From Lycorma delicatula (Eukaryota > Arthropoda > Insecta > Hemiptera > Fulgoridae): a DNA stretch of 64,000 nt. The DNA is taken from NCBI RefSeq assembly GCF_047948215.1, contig NC_134456.1, positions 64,871,529 through 64,935,528 of the forward strand. The letters are read 5' to 3'. Positions within the stretch are counted from its first letter, which is position 1. Every line of letters starts with the position of its first letter. A model generated the notes under the pieces. It worked only from the letters and a program-made list of their open reading frames with translations. It was not told the DNA's origin and searched no databases. The position numbers were made by a program, and so were the translations under genes. This document shows positions 39,141-53,151 of the stretch, piece by piece.

Positions 39141-39588
39141 TTTTAATCTCAGTTCTTTGAATGTTACTATTTCGAACTCATTGTGCCTATTTTATTATGT
39201 ACAATAGTAATAATTAGATGGAATTTGTTTTAAATGCTTATTAAAAACAAACCTCATATTAAAATAAGTAATTGAATATATAATTACATTTGTATATATC
39301 GAGTGAGAATAACGAATAAACTAATTGGTTTCTAGTAGTACTCCCATTTATGTATTTCTAGTACAATAACTATTACTAGTTCTAACTATTGTAACTGCGA
39401 TGATTTAATTTTTAAAATGATGTATTTATTTAACGCAAAATATGGCCACAAATTTGTTTTTGTGCATACAAAAATCGTACGAGTATCGATGTATTAATTA
39501 CCGATAGTAAGGGATTGATGTTAAGAGTCGGTTAAAATTTATTTTTCTGGTACAAGTGAACGGATAAGTTATTAAAATTGTTTCATTT

Positions 39589-39728
<140 letters not shown>

Positions 39729-39845
39729 TACACATTAAGGATGGAAAGAGATCGGATGTTAAATATTTGAAAGGACGTTTACAAATAATACATTACTTTA
39801 TGCAGATATGGGATAACATATTAAATATTCATTGGCATATTATTT

Positions 39846-40410
39846 AATACAAGGAATGATAAAAGCATGAAAGTAGGAGTGAAGGAATACGGATTGAGAA
39901 TAAATGTGAGGAAAACAGAAGTTATGAACGTGAATGAGAGAAAGGAAGTGTTTTTTGGAAAGAAAACATACTCTGCGGTAACATGGATCTAAACATGAGG
40001 AAACTATTGATAAAATGTTAAGTCGGAGTATCCTTTTGTACGGTACTGAAACATGGACACTGGGAAAAAAGAAAAAGATAGGCTCGCTCGAGGCTTTAGG
40101 GATGTGGTTCTGGAGGAGTAGAAGATAAAATGGGTGGACAGAGTAAGTAACGTAGAAATATTAAGAAGAATAAATGAAGATAGAACAATATTGGTGACTA
40201 TCAGAAGGAGAAGGAAACTGAATCGGGCATGTAATTTAGGGAAAACTAAATAAATAAATGCAGTTCTTGAAGGCTCCGTTGAAGTTGAAAAAAGAAGAGG
40301 AAGAGGTTGGTAGTGAATGTTATGATGAAACGAAAAGAAAAGCATGGGACAGAAAAAGTTGGAGACAGCAATGGTGCCAGGGACCGGCCGCAGGCAAAAT
40401 ACCACATGAT
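39846..40410 (+). pseudogene. LINE ORF2 reverse-transcriptase C-terminal remnant
   Basis: Broken + strand frames give YGLRINVRKTEVMN, then a decayed LYG-x-ETWTL box (the DNA still reads TACGGTACTGAAACATGGAC), then LEALGMWFWR, VDRVSNVEILRRINEDRT and IRRRRKLNRACNL, and a 3' end with GGTGCCAGGGACCGGCCGCA. That order is the thumb/C-terminal tail of LINE reverse transcriptases common in insects. Stops and shifts lie between every block, and the catalytic YADD part is absent, so the copy is 5' truncated and dead. Frames 40004-40405 and 40246-40608 on the other strand are shadows. Confidence 0.75.
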
Positions 40411-42007
40411 GATAATAATATATCGGTCGAATATTTTAATGTTGTATAATAATTTAAGTTGCCTATAATATCTACTATTAATTATTGTAGGTAAAATCAA
40501 ACGAATATTATCGCATGAACACGGATCATATATTATTTTCGCAAAGATTTTTGAATTTCCGAATTCCTGTATTATAATTATATCATGATCACGTGTGTAA
40601 TAATGCATAATATTACTTTCGTTAACTCGTTCTTTTTTTTAAATGAAGAGGTCGATAATTTTTCTTTCAAACATCACCTGGCTTTCTTTTCTTCCTCCTT
40701 CTCTCGTTGAACGGTTTGTGTTTTTAATTCTTTCAAAATTATAGTTTGTTTAGACATTTTTGAAAATTCGTGAAATGATAACTGAATTCCTCTTCACCTA
40801 TTATCTTTTGCATATTTCGCTCACACTTGCCCGCACGCTAATCAACCTATTTTACCCTCGATATCTTTGGTGACTAAAATTATTATTAAACGTTTGAAAT
40901 AAATAATATACTTATATCAAATTTCCTTTTTTTAACAGTAATTAGGTTTGAATTTTAGGTTTAAATTGATGTATTAACTGCTTGTACGTTAACAGATACA
41001 GATTTAAAAGACAAAAGGACAAAAATCTTGCAAAACCTTTTTGTTCGAAATATAGTTAATTTTTATTCAAGGTATCGGAATGTCTGCTAATAGAGTATGT
41101 TTTTTGTTGATGTAATTGAAGCAGCATATTAATCTGTAATATTTTACTGTATGTTTTAAATTAGTTGAACGTACTTGTAAAAATACAGTTTTAGAAATTT
41201 ATTATAATCGTAAAATCTTGCGATTCAAAACATTTAGTATTCGGTTGAATAATTTTTCTAATATTCTAAGAAATAAGGTTCCGACATATTTTTTCCATTT
41301 AATTTAGTATCGGTTAGATTACTGTATTATACAATTAAACTTCCTCGGTTTTCACACCCACAGGCTGAGAATGTGGTCGGTATATGCTTCGGCGGAAGTT
41401 AGTAAGACCACACGGGTTGGTATAAACTTACTAACACTTCACTATGTTCTTCGATGTGGTGTACATGAATACTTACGAAGAAACGCACGCGGGCGAGATA
41501 CACACTTGTTAATTCCTTATTTTATAAATATATACATATTATTTATCGGTACTTACACATATTACATTCTATAACTAAGAACTTTATTAAAGATAAATTG
41601 CTTGCTAGTTATGAATAATATACTTTTAATTATTATATTAAATAAGTAAATGGTTTTTTGTTTTCCTTGATAAATTTTGATGATAAGAAATTAATCTTGA
41701 TAGCTGTGGCTGTTGCAAAAGACTTTTTTGTGCTAGCCTGTGATTAAAAAAAAAACGTAACTACTTCTTTGTATGAATTTTTAACATAAGTAATTTATTT
41801 CCAATGTCTCTAGTAATTTTTTTTTGTTTTGTTAAAATTTTACAAAGGGTTATACATTTTTTAAACGTTTAAAATTTTTTTGTTATACATTCAAATAAAA
41901 TTGTTTGTCTCCGAATTATATTTTCTGAATCTGTCAAAGGTATTGAACAAACCCACTATTTATTTTTTTGAAATTACATAAAAATATCGATGGAAAAACA
42001 AAACATA

Positions 42008-43103
42008 TCCCTTTCGGCACGTCGGAAGGCGAACGTAGATTTAACCGGTGCGAAGTAGGTGATTAAAAGGATTCCACCTTAAAGTTAAGAAAAACTTCAA
42101 ATTTACTCAATAACACAATGGTTGCACGTGAATAATTTTCACATGTTTGGCATACGACAAGCCTCATCTTCTTACAGTTCTAGCAACATTTTGGCCATCC
42201 TTACCGTTATCGGTTGGTCATATGTAAAATTGTTATAGACAAAGGTTTTAGGTAATGTTAGAGAACTAACAACCACTTTAAACCGATTTGATGCTGTGCC
42301 TATTAAGGGAGGTATGATTTTTTTTTACTTTGAAATCCCATCTTTTCCACCCCCTGGGCCAATCAATGGTTGGCGATATCAAAAACTTTACTTAGATAAG
42401 TTTTAGGCCCTTAACCAAAGAATAGTAGGAACTTTAAACGAATTCGATATTTTATTTAATAAGAAAGTTATAGCGATATTTTGTTTTGGTCATCCCTTGC
42501 CGTAAGACCTTATATTACCTTACGGTTGGTCATATCAAAAATTGTTTCAGACAAAAAGTTTTAGATAATGTTTAGAGGACTAAAAAACACTTTAAACCGA
42601 TTCAATACTGTGCCTATTAAGGGAGGTATGATTTTTTTTTGTGTTCAAAACCCCATTTTTCTATTCCCTGGGTCAATGGTTGGTGATATCAAAAAACTTT
42701 ACATGGTTAATTTTTAGGCCCTTATCTAGAGAAAATTTTAGGAACCTAAACGAATTTGAAATTTTACTTAATAAGAAAGTTACAATGATATTTTGTTTTT
42801 TCGAAAAAGCACCCCCCCTCCCATTTCCACCCCCATGGTTTGATTTTGCCCATTAATGAACTCGACCGTGATTTTTGGTCGTTATATTTAATGTTTCAAT
42901 TTGAAAGTGATTGGCGCAAAATTACGGCAGTTATCGTATCCACAAGAAAGTGAAATATATATATATATATATATAAACGATTTAGCTGACTGTGGTTTTG
43001 GGGTCTGGGGGATGTGAAACGCGAAGATACGTCAAAATTTTCCGGAAGTCGAATCATGGTACCCATTACAATAGGTAGCTTTTTTTATGAAATCTACCTA
43101 AAA
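42008..43103 (+). repeat. Dispersed repeat family, copy B (1.1 kb, internal duplication)
   Basis: It has the same ends as copy A (TCCCTTTCGGCACGTCGG ... GAAATCTACCTAAA). The extra 300 bp come from a tandem duplication: the unit starting TTTTGGCCATCC at 42189 recurs as TTTTGGTCATCC at 42484, both running to GATATTTTG. The first hairpin reads CGTC-GGAA-GGCG, keeping a GNRA-type loop with one G-T pair in the stem. A (TA)n run at about 42956-42976 replaces the GATA run of copy A. Confidence 0.87.
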
Positions 43104-44118
43104 CTGAAGGGAAGAATGAAAAACGTAAGAATTGATCAAGGACAGACTTTTAATGTTCAAATGATTCAGATTTTTAATGATGATTTTTTATGAAGATCTG
43201 ACACTGCATCCATTCCTAATAGTTGTAAAAAATCTCAATCTCGAATAGTTATAAAAATTTCAAAAACTGTACTTCAGATTTTATCTAATCTTTTACCACA
43301 ATTAAATACACTAGTTATTTTATTATTGTTGCCAATTTTATTTCATTATAATTTCTGACCTTTGGTCAAGAGTATACATTAATATAAATTGTTAAAAATA
43401 AACCATATTCAACAGTTTAGAAATCAGTTGTGTTTATTGATTATGAAAAATTAACAATAATCATATTTTCCAGCTTATAATTTGAGTGATTATGATTTCT
43501 TAATTAAATATGTCAATTTAAAAAAAAAATTAAAGTATTTAATTGTTTACAAATGTTTGATTTTTCTGTAAGTTTAGGATTGCAGTTAATATTTCTCCGA
43601 GGAACAGTCTAAATTTTACAGGTTAGTTATCAGTGAATTCTGAACGAATTCTTACTTATAACAATTTATTAAAATTGAATTATAACTGTACATTAAAATT
43701 AAATAAATAATTTAAAAATACGGTATTGCATTATTTTTTTTTTTTGCAAATGTACATATAGTAATTGTTAGAAGAATAAAAGAAGACCCATTAGAACACA
43801 AGAAATACCCTTTTTCTAGAAAAGGCATAGCAATTTTTTATATATTTATTTTTACGTTTTTTTTTTAAAGTTCTCTGAAAAATAATAATCCTGAAATGTT
43901 GAATACGATTGTAATAGGTTTATAAATTGATTTGTATTGTTAACGTTTCTGTTTCAGTTTTTTATTTGATCAAGAGTCTTAAGTTATATTTCTATTTCTT
44001 ATCGTATTAATTTTATGTATTTATTTTCGGAATAATAAAATTAATATTCTCATGTTACAAATGTATTGTGTTATTTTTATTCTAATGATTTATTTTAATA
44101 TTTAATTAATTGTTTCAG

Positions 44119-44287
44119 AGGTGGGAGATGTTAGTATTAAGCAAATTAAAATGGGATATAGCAGCTGTAACACCACAAAACTTTCTTTGTCATATATTAA
44201 GAAGATTGCCTTTACTTATGGACCCATTAATCAATTTGCACATGGTTCATCGGCACGCACAAACGTTTATTACTCTTTGCGCCAGAG
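44119..44287 (+). CDS. CycD: Cyclin D, coding exon 3 (residues 143-198 plus one base)
   Basis: It starts after TTGTTTCAG with RWEMLVLSKLKWDIAAVTPQNFLCHILRRL, the end of the cyclin box and the linker into the C-terminal fold of D cyclins. VHRHAQTFITLCAR follows, the family helix RKHAQTFIALCA. The exon is 169 nt and ends in phase 1 at a GTATGT donor. Relative to vertebrate D cyclins the loop between RRLP and RHAQ is about three residues longer. The acceptor was chosen because it joins DDLW to RWEM with no gap against the family. The rest of the protein, expected to start near a YPPSM-like stretch and end with a degradation-linked threonine/PEST tail, is not found in the window. Confidence 0.95.
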
Positions 44288-45324
44288 GTATGTTGGTTAT
44301 TACGATATATTGATTTTATTAAAGATATTTAAAATTATTTTATGCTGCTGTATATGTAGATGATTCTTTAAATTGTTGAATCTTTACTTTGCTCGATATT
44401 AATTATTCTGTGCACTAAGGATGCACTATATTTGTTTAATTTTAATTGATCTTAGTATTATGATTAATATATCCGAAAAAATGGAAATAAACATTAGAAA
44501 CAATTTTCTTTAAGTCGAACAATCAAAATTGTTTGAATAAAAATCCCTTTCTTTTCTTTTAAGGTAATAAATATTGCATTTAATCTAACTAAAGTTTTTC
44601 TATTTACATTCAAGTAATTAATAAACTAGATTTATTTCGTCGTCGGAAATTATTGTTTAACTTTAACATTTTTATTATGGAATGAGATTTTTTTGTTCAG
44701 GCCATTTTTGGACCACTTTTAGAAAATATAGTATATTCTTTTCCCAAAATTTTCTCATCTCTGCTTGTTATTTTCTTATTTCTTCGTGCCATTTATGATT
44801 CCTTTTATGTTTTAATTTTTCTTGAAACTTAAATTGATCAACCAATTTCCTAAATGTATCTCTTTTATATTTTTCTTTTTCATTAATAAAATAAAAAGTT
44901 TTTCTTTGTCAGTCTGTAATTGTTCATTCTATATAGATGACCTTAGTGCTTTATCCTTTTTTTCTTATTGTTTTTCAGTATTTTATATTTCTGATATTAT
45001 TCTTCTGTTTTTCTTAGTTGGTACATTACATCCTTATACTTCGGACCATATATTTTTTTGAGGATTCTTTTTTAAATTTTGTTTATGTTTTTGCTAAAAA
45101 CATAATTATTTATTAGTATTATTTTTAATAATAATTGTTAACGTAAGTATTTATGTTTTATAAGTCCCCCATGTGTATGAGTAAAAATTTATTATTAGTA
45201 AATGTTTATTAAATACTATTTGTGTAACTAATAATTTATTATTTTATTGTTCAGAATACAATTTAATTATTAAAAATTTTAATACTTGTTTTATGCCTGT
45301 TCGTTTTCATTTCTTTCTGCTGTA

Positions 45325-45578
<254 letters not shown>

Positions 45579-45602
45579 TGGGGGGGAGAGTATATATATA
45601 TA

Positions 45603-46919
45603 TACAGAGCATTTGGAAAATCGCTGCTTTAGAATTATGTGGTACATTCTGTTCTTTTTGGTTTCCTGTGGGTGGGTTTGTCGGACGTTGCTGAGTAATA
45701 AACAAAGACGTCAGTTGTTGAGTTGTGATTGAACGTGCTTTGTTTCATTTATCGGAATCAATAGTTGCGATAATCGTAATGGTTCTATCGACAGAGTAAC
45801 GAATTTTTCTCGTTGAACGCGTCTTTCGTGAAAGTGACAAGTATACTGATTTATGAAGCACTACTTTCTGAAAAGTTTTCAAATACTCCTGTTCTTCACC
45901 GTAATGCAATTCGAATTCTTAACGAAAACTTTCGGGCTACGTTGAAGACGCTGATCGAAGTGGAAGACCGCATAAACTAAGAACAGAAGCTGCTTGATAT
46001 TTTGAATGCTATGGTCGAAAGGCCATCAAAGTCAACGCGTAAATTAGCACAGCAGCAAGATATCGGACTTGCTACCGGACATAAAGCTGTAAGAAAACAA
46101 TTGAAATTTTTCTCCTACAAGTAATATGTGTTCAAGAACTGAAACCTATAGATCATGGCAAAATATTAAATTATTACCAATGATTTAAACGTTTTATCGA
46201 TCAAAATTCCGTAGGTATCCTCGACATTACTCTTTTTAATGGATGAAGTTTGGTTTCTTCTGAGGAGGTATATTAAATTCACAAAATATAAGACTGTGGT
46301 CAACAACCAACCCCCATGAATTTCACGAACAATCTGTACACGAAGCGAAAATTGGAGTCTGGGTCTGTGTGAGTTGAACGTGGGTCCAATGGTTTTTTTA
46401 CAATACAGTTAATTGTGATTGTTATTAACAGACTTCATTTTTCAGTTAACAAAAGTGGAAATCAATCACGGTTGGTTTCAACAAGATGGAGCCATAGCGC
46501 ATACAATTAACAGATCTGACTTTGTTACGAAATGTCTTTGGTGAACGAAGCATTTCGAGGTGTTTGTTGGCCTACACAATCGCCCGATCTGATTCCTCTT
46601 GATTACTTTCTATGGGAGGCAGCGAAACAAGCAGTGTATCGCCGATAACGGCATACATACAAAACATTTCAGTACAGCATCGGGTTAAAGTATTTGAAAA
46701 CAATTTGAAACTTGTGCAGTGTAGTGCTGATTTGGAGGAGGTTATTTTCAACATCTTTTGTAGACTGTTCCAGTTATTGTAATATTCGTTTCTATAAAAT
46801 AATGTATTACCTTATAATAGTATTTTAACAGTATTTTTATAAATACAAGTAATAATTAAGAAAGTTTCGTCATACACTTACATAATTCCAGTGCACAGCA
46901 ACTTTCCGAACGCTCTGTA
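45603..46919 (+). mobile_element. Mariner/Tc1-superfamily DNA transposon, end-complete but with a dead transposase
   Basis: The ends are inverted copies of each other: CAGAGCATTTGGAAAATCGC at 45605 against an inverted CAGAGCGTTCGGAAAGTTGC ending at 46917, with similarity continuing to a shared AATTATGT about 30 bp in. TA flanks both ends, the usual duplicated target. The 1.3 kb interior encodes, in broken + strand frames, a helix-turn-helix region (RPSKSTRKLAQQQDIG), then the DDE-type core: MDEVWF (first Asp), GVWVCVS, WFQQDGAIAHT (second Asp) and SPDLIPLDYFLWE (third Asp). The second and third aspartates are about 38 codons apart. Frameshifts and stops occur throughout, including within the catalytic region, so it is non-autonomous. 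Confidence 0.88.
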
Positions 46920-49900
46920 TAAATTGAGCATTAAATTTATTTTTTTTATAAATAAAAATATATGAAGAAGTATTGTAATATAGTGTATTGCTCAAGAATG
47001 TAATTAATTGTTATTTTGTTAATGTAATTGTTATTTCTGATATTTATATCGTTCTGGATAAGATTCTTAACGTTTTTCTAGTTGTACAGTATTATATCAT
47101 TTTTTTTGCGCCCAGCGAAGATTCGTTATTAGCGCCCGGAAGCAATGATTCTATAATAAAAAAAAATAGTGCTTGTACACGAACGCTAAGTATTACGGGC
47201 ATATAAACAGTAACATAAAACAAATAAGATTAACGGTATTCTACATAAAGGTGTAAAATTACATAGTTCTTTGTAAATATTATAGAATCGCCAAGAAAAA
47301 TAAAATTTATGAACTCGCAAAAATTTGAATGGAAATTTCCGGGGGGAATTTTCGACCGATAGCTTGCTTACATTTTTCTCTGCTACATCGAGCAACAGTC
47401 GGGAAAGTAAAAAATATTGGAATTAGAGCAAAATTCAAGTCTCGTGAACAATTGTGTCATCATAGAATTTTTCTATTTTTACTTTTAATTTGAGTGTTTT
47501 TAAACATAATGTACTTAAATTAGAAAACATATATTAACCAAATGTATGTTGTTTGCTTGTTCCGAATATAGAATGTCAAACTACTATCAGTTCTGTCAAA
47601 TAAATGAAGATTAAAAAAATATTTTGATAAATTTAATATTATTACTGTTATTGTATTTTTATTATTGCTAAAATAAATGATAAAAGATTTATATAACTAA
47701 GTGCTGTTAAACTATACGGAAATTACAGAGATAATTTGTATTATATTAACTAAAAGAAATTGCCTCATCAAAAATGATACATTATTAGAGAAATTTTTTC
47801 GGTAAATTACTGAAAATACTCGTTAGTTTAATAAAATAAATTAATAACTTTAGAAATTTGCTATTTAGAAAATAAAAGTTATGAAATTATTAATCAATGA
47901 AATAGGTTTCATAACTTGTAATTAATTTGAAAAAATGAGGGCTATCAATATTTATTTTGTTAAATTAGAAGTATATAAAAATTATGATTGACCACAATAA
48001 TGTGCTACATTATTAAAAAAATAACAGCGTGGGCGTGATAATACCTGTCATTGATATAGATAAGTAGTTTATACAATGTTCTTTTAATTCTTCCCTACTC
48101 CCAATAAAGTATATATTTTATAAAATAATCTCAAAATTTTTTTGTATTCTTTTCATTGATGAAAGAGTTACGACAATAAAGCTGAAAAAAGGAAAAACCG
48201 GGACTTTTTTTGGTGAAATCGTGATATTTACCCTTGTCAAACTTGGCTAAAATCCAAATATTAACTGTTAATTTTATTTTTTTGAGGGATTCCATGATAA
48301 ATAAGTATTTGTCCTCCTCCAAAAGATAAATATAAAAAAATTTAAACTTAAAAACAAAACAAAAAAATTTTAACGCGTCACTTGTAATAAGCATAATTCG
48401 CAGTAACTGAGATAAGTCCGTGTATGCATATTTACAAATTAGTACACATTTATTTTTAAGTCGATATTTTTTTTTACGTTGGGTAATAAAATATAAATAG
48501 TAAAGATTTTTTTTTTCGTACTATAAGTAGAAATTGTTTTATTTCTCTATACCTCGACCCTTTTATATTACCTTGCATTTAAAATCACAGGTACCGTTTT
48601 TTTTTTTAATTTCGTATTCAAAGCGTTTTAAATTTTAATTTTTTATTGTTTAATTCACAAAATGTAATGCCTTATTATGCGCGTTGGAGTATAGGGTGTC
48701 TTTTAAGTTACAAGAACATAGGGAGTGCCGTTTGTAGGTATGTATATAATAATAATAATAATCCATTGTGAGAAAGGAAGAACGATTGACAGAGGAGGAT
48801 TGGTAATTTATTTTCTCTATAATTTCCCAGCGTGTGGCAGCACTGGAGACACCAGCTGATTTCCTCTCTATGAATGAGAGCTCAACTCTTGTCGGTCCAT
48901 TGTCAGGTTCTGACCTTCCCTGATTGTATAGTCTGTGTCATCACAACTAGACAACATTGTTTTTTTTCTTCTAGAAATATTTGAATTATGTAAAAACATT
49001 TACATTTGAGTTTTTTAATTTGTTTTTTATATATTGTTATTATTACGTGCGTATGTTTCTTATTCATTGATTGGCTTTCAGTAGGTTTATGACATTAAAC
49101 TTGAATTCGTAGCATTATTTTAGTTTTATAAATTAAAACAGCATTAATGTTTTATTTGTTTTTTTTAGTTATTTATTTTTGTACGGATAAAATTTAATAG
49201 GGAATACTGGTAACTCTAATTACGATTTATTTTGGAAATGAAGTTTTTTAATTTATTATCTATCTGCCGCAAATGTTGTTTATTTTATAGCTAATGCTTC
49301 CGCCAACACCAGTAGTATTTTTCAGTATGAATAAATTTTTGTGGGAGTTATGTAAAATGTTCTTATGTTGTTAAAAACAAAATTAATAATTCTACTGTTT
49401 AGGATTTTTAATATATATATAAACAACAGCATTTTGTTAAGTATTTTAATGATGATTCAAAATCAATAAAATGGTGATTGTGGAACAAGGAAATTACTTT
49501 AAAAAATTAAGATGATAAATACTGTATTAATACGATATTATTATATCCTGTTTTAGTAATGGTGTAACACAAGTTTTATTTTTCTATTGATTCTGGAAAT
49601 GATTTTTATATTTTGAGATCGTGATTCTTTGTTATTTTTTTTAGTAATGTTTATTTATAAAATGATGTGACTTTATACATCTTAAAGTGTGATTTATTAG
49701 TTTTTTAAAGCAATTTATTAACGAAAATTTACTCATGTTGTGTTTGTGCCAGATACAGGGACAGAGGGCCCCGTGTCTGTAGCAGTAGATTTGAGAAAAC
49801 GGTTCTTAAGAATTCGGCGTCATTCAAATCTAATCTAATGATTTTACCCTCGATAGAGGTTCTAAAGGAGGCAAATGAGGCTTTATTAATTTTTTTTTTT

Positions 49901-50910
49901 TAATGTAGTTGTGTGCCCAGTTATGTTATTAAACCCTATTCCGGAACTTTGTGATTTTTACCCTTTTGTCTCAGGACTATTTGCTAACCAGTAATATTCA
50001 TAATTTTCTACAAAAATTAAAATGTTGAAAAACAGAATGCTTGTTTTGATTATTGCATATTAATATGCATAGTGCATATATTTATCCTTTACGTACTATT
50101 TTGTTCAGAATGACAAGCCGATATTTCATTCACTGCTTAAAACTTTGGCTTAAAGCTCCCTATTTTGTTGGTATTTTATTAGTTTGTCATTTCACTCGTT
50201 AAATAAGTTTGAAAATGTTTGTCATCTTGAATAACAATTTGTAGCAATAGATATGAAATATCGCAACTGCTACAAGCAGTCGTCCTAGAGTGTTTATTCA
50301 GTTAATCACCGTAATTATAGGATGATGAAATACTTTATATACATGTAATAATTATAACGTTTTTTTTTCTTTCTAGAAGTAATATAAATGCTATCCAATG
50401 TTTTTAAATCATGTACAGCAGTACGTGATTTAAACGTATATCTTGATCTCAGAGAGGTCTGAATGTAAAATTATCCTAGCCAAATTTCTCCTGCTTAAAC
50501 GAAGAATGACTTAATAAATTTAAATGCGAAATAAGAAGACAAAAAGTAATGAAATAAACAATTTAAGATTAATTATTTGTTAAATATATCTGATTTTTAG
50601 ATCAGTAATAAAATAATAGTAATAATTACATAAATAATATGGAAGGTATCAACACAGCAGACTGAAATCGACGATTGGTATTTAAAAATGTAAATAAAAT
50701 TATTGAGTAATTAAATTATTACAGTAAATTTCTTGATTTCTAAAAAAAAACCAAAAAAACAAAACGACGTTCGACATTAATTTGTTCATCATTATTTGTT
50801 CAGCATTTTATATATATATATTTTTTTAATGAATACCTTTTTCCTAATAAAACTGGTATATACACTTAAATTTTTTTTTTTTTTTTTATAAATTAGTATT
50901 GTTAACAAAA

Positions 50911-51005
50911 ATACGGGAAATATATATTTCCCGTATCACACACACACGCGTGCGCGCTGAATGAATAATTAATAATTGTGTGCGCGCGCGTATATGCATG
51001 GGCAC
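50911..51005. repeat. Perfect 26-bp palindrome beside an alternating CG/CA tract
   Basis: ATACGGGAAATAT is followed directly by its exact complement ATATTTCCCGTAT (50911-50936). Next come CACACACACGCGTGCGCGC and, 25 bp on, GTGTGCGCGCGCGTATATGC. These alternating purine/pyrimidine runs are prone to Z-DNA. A GC-richer stretch with no recognised gene continues to about 51170. Confidence 0.8.
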
Positions 51006-52239
51006 GCGCGTGGGTTGATCGCGTGTGTTGGTGTGGATGCAGCAATGTTTGTTAATTTGGCAATCCGCCGGTTGAGGGCGTCATGGTCTATTGGTGTGGT
51101 GAAGAGGGGCGCACGTGATACAAGGTCGCTACGAGGTCAACGAACTTTCATCAGCACTGTGTTGTGCTAAATATAATAACACGCGTTTACGAAACATCCG
51201 CTGCTGATTTATCCTATTTTAGCTGATTTTATTATTAATTTTTATATAATATATTTATACGTTAGTTTAGATTATCATTAGTTTAGATTCAAAGATGGAG
51301 GGTATAGTTTGCATTAAAAAATGACGTCGTAAAGTTCATATTGTCTTATCAGTTTGTTATAATATAGCGCCATCACATTCATTATGTCCCAGTGAACTAC
51401 ATCGTTGTAATAATTGATATTATTATTTATATATCGTATATATTACAAAGTATTATGATAATTTATTTTTTAATTATGTTCGTTCTTAAATGAACCACGA
51501 TTTTTACGCGTTAGCTTTCATTTCATTATTAAAGAAGTTCACTATTTTTCTAACGTTAGGACTACATATTTTTCTCATTAAATGTAAAGATTATTATTTC
51601 ATGTCAACAGCTGTAGATTGTAGAACTAACATTTGCGTTGAGAATTTAACGTTAATGCCAGTAAAATAATTTTATGGAGCCTCTGATATTGTGTAGCCTA
51701 CCAAAATTAATAACTATGATATTGTGTATACTATCATAATTAATAACTTACTAATCGTACGAATATTAAATTCTTAAAGTTTATCAAGGGATTCATTTTT
51801 AAGCGGAATCAATTTTAATAAATTTTAATGTCCGAATATTATTTTGTTAGATGTCACAAAATTATTCATTGTAAATACAAATCTTAAAATTTCACAATTT
51901 CACGTCTTAAAATTTGTAAATTTTTATATTTGAACATGTTCTAACCTATTTAGAGCAGCTTAAAATTTTATCTTAAATTTCTTTTTTTAATATTACCGTC
52001 CATAGAAGGGATAAACGTACTTCTTACGGTGAGATCTCTGAAGTTTAAGTGATTTCGAATGATTCACTAACTTTGACAATTCTTCGAAAGATCGAATATC
52101 TTCACTGTGGACTCAGTATGGAACAGCACACGGCTGAACTATAATTTTTGCATCGATAGGCCAAATAATTTAAACATGCTTTTCCTCCGGATCCAGGGGT
52201 CCAAAGAGCCTCCCTAAAACTATAAAGATATCCAGGATA

Positions 52240-53151
52240 CAGTGGCGGCTCGTAGCTAAAATTAGTGAGGTGAGGGTGCTGCTGTAGAACATTTTTCTGG
52301 CCCTTTTCAAGGCCATGGTTAAAGTTCTCTGTAACATAAAAGAACCGAAAAAATGAATCAAATAGAATAGCTGGAAGAAGGATAATAATCTAATTGTACA
52401 CTTTATCACATTCAAAAATATGGCGCACGGTTTTTACGCACATTGTGCTTAATAGCCGCGCTTAAACCGAATAAATAAAATGTCAATACAGGTAATATTT
52501 TTAGTATTATTAGATAACCTAATAAAATGTTCGCTTAAAAACACTGAAGTTCAATAGGTTTAATTTAAATTTCTATATACACAGAAACAAATACATAATT
52601 AGTTTTTACTAATTACCTTCTCTTTTGCCCTTCCAGCGTGTTTTTGGACTGATTATGCAATCAAAGATTGCTCTTGCTTTCCGCTATCTCCTGATCACTA
52701 CTGATAAAACAACTACACCACCTTCATATTCCTTCCACCGGCTAAACTAAAAAAGGGAACGGACAAGGAACGTTCCATACACACGCGGAGTAAAACAAAA
52801 ACAACTACCTTCCGCCAGCACGTCAAGGTCGGCACTGCGGAAGCGACAGTGCTTTCTCCCTCGCAGCCTTGCGTGCAGCTTCCTCTGTGTGCATGTGTAC
52901 AATTATATGTGTACAACAGCCAAACACCATGATGCTGGAAATGTGAAGCTCATAGTTCCATACAAAGATTTTTGTATCTTTTTCATAAACTGGGGGGTGG
53001 CTACTGACATTAAGCTTAAGGATTATATATTGTACAAGTATAAAGAAAGAATTAAAGAAAAAAGGACTCGTTATATTAAATATTACTAATAATATCAAGT
53101 AGAAGTAGGGGGTGCTGCAGTTCCACAGTGCCTATGCGCGAGCCGCCACTG
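52240..53151. mobile_element. Non-autonomous hAT-type element (912 bp)
   Basis: The left end CAGTGGCGGCTCG matches the inverted right end CGAGCCGCCACTG exactly over 13 bp. The flanks CCAGGATA (52232-52239) and CCAGGATG (53152-53159) are an 8-bp direct repeat with one mismatch, the target size of hAT elements. The interior has no transposase. Frames of 66-91 codons inside are short, on both strands, and unlike any family I know. The segment 52700-52890 is unusually C-rich and may be captured host DNA or an internal promoter. Confidence 0.85.
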
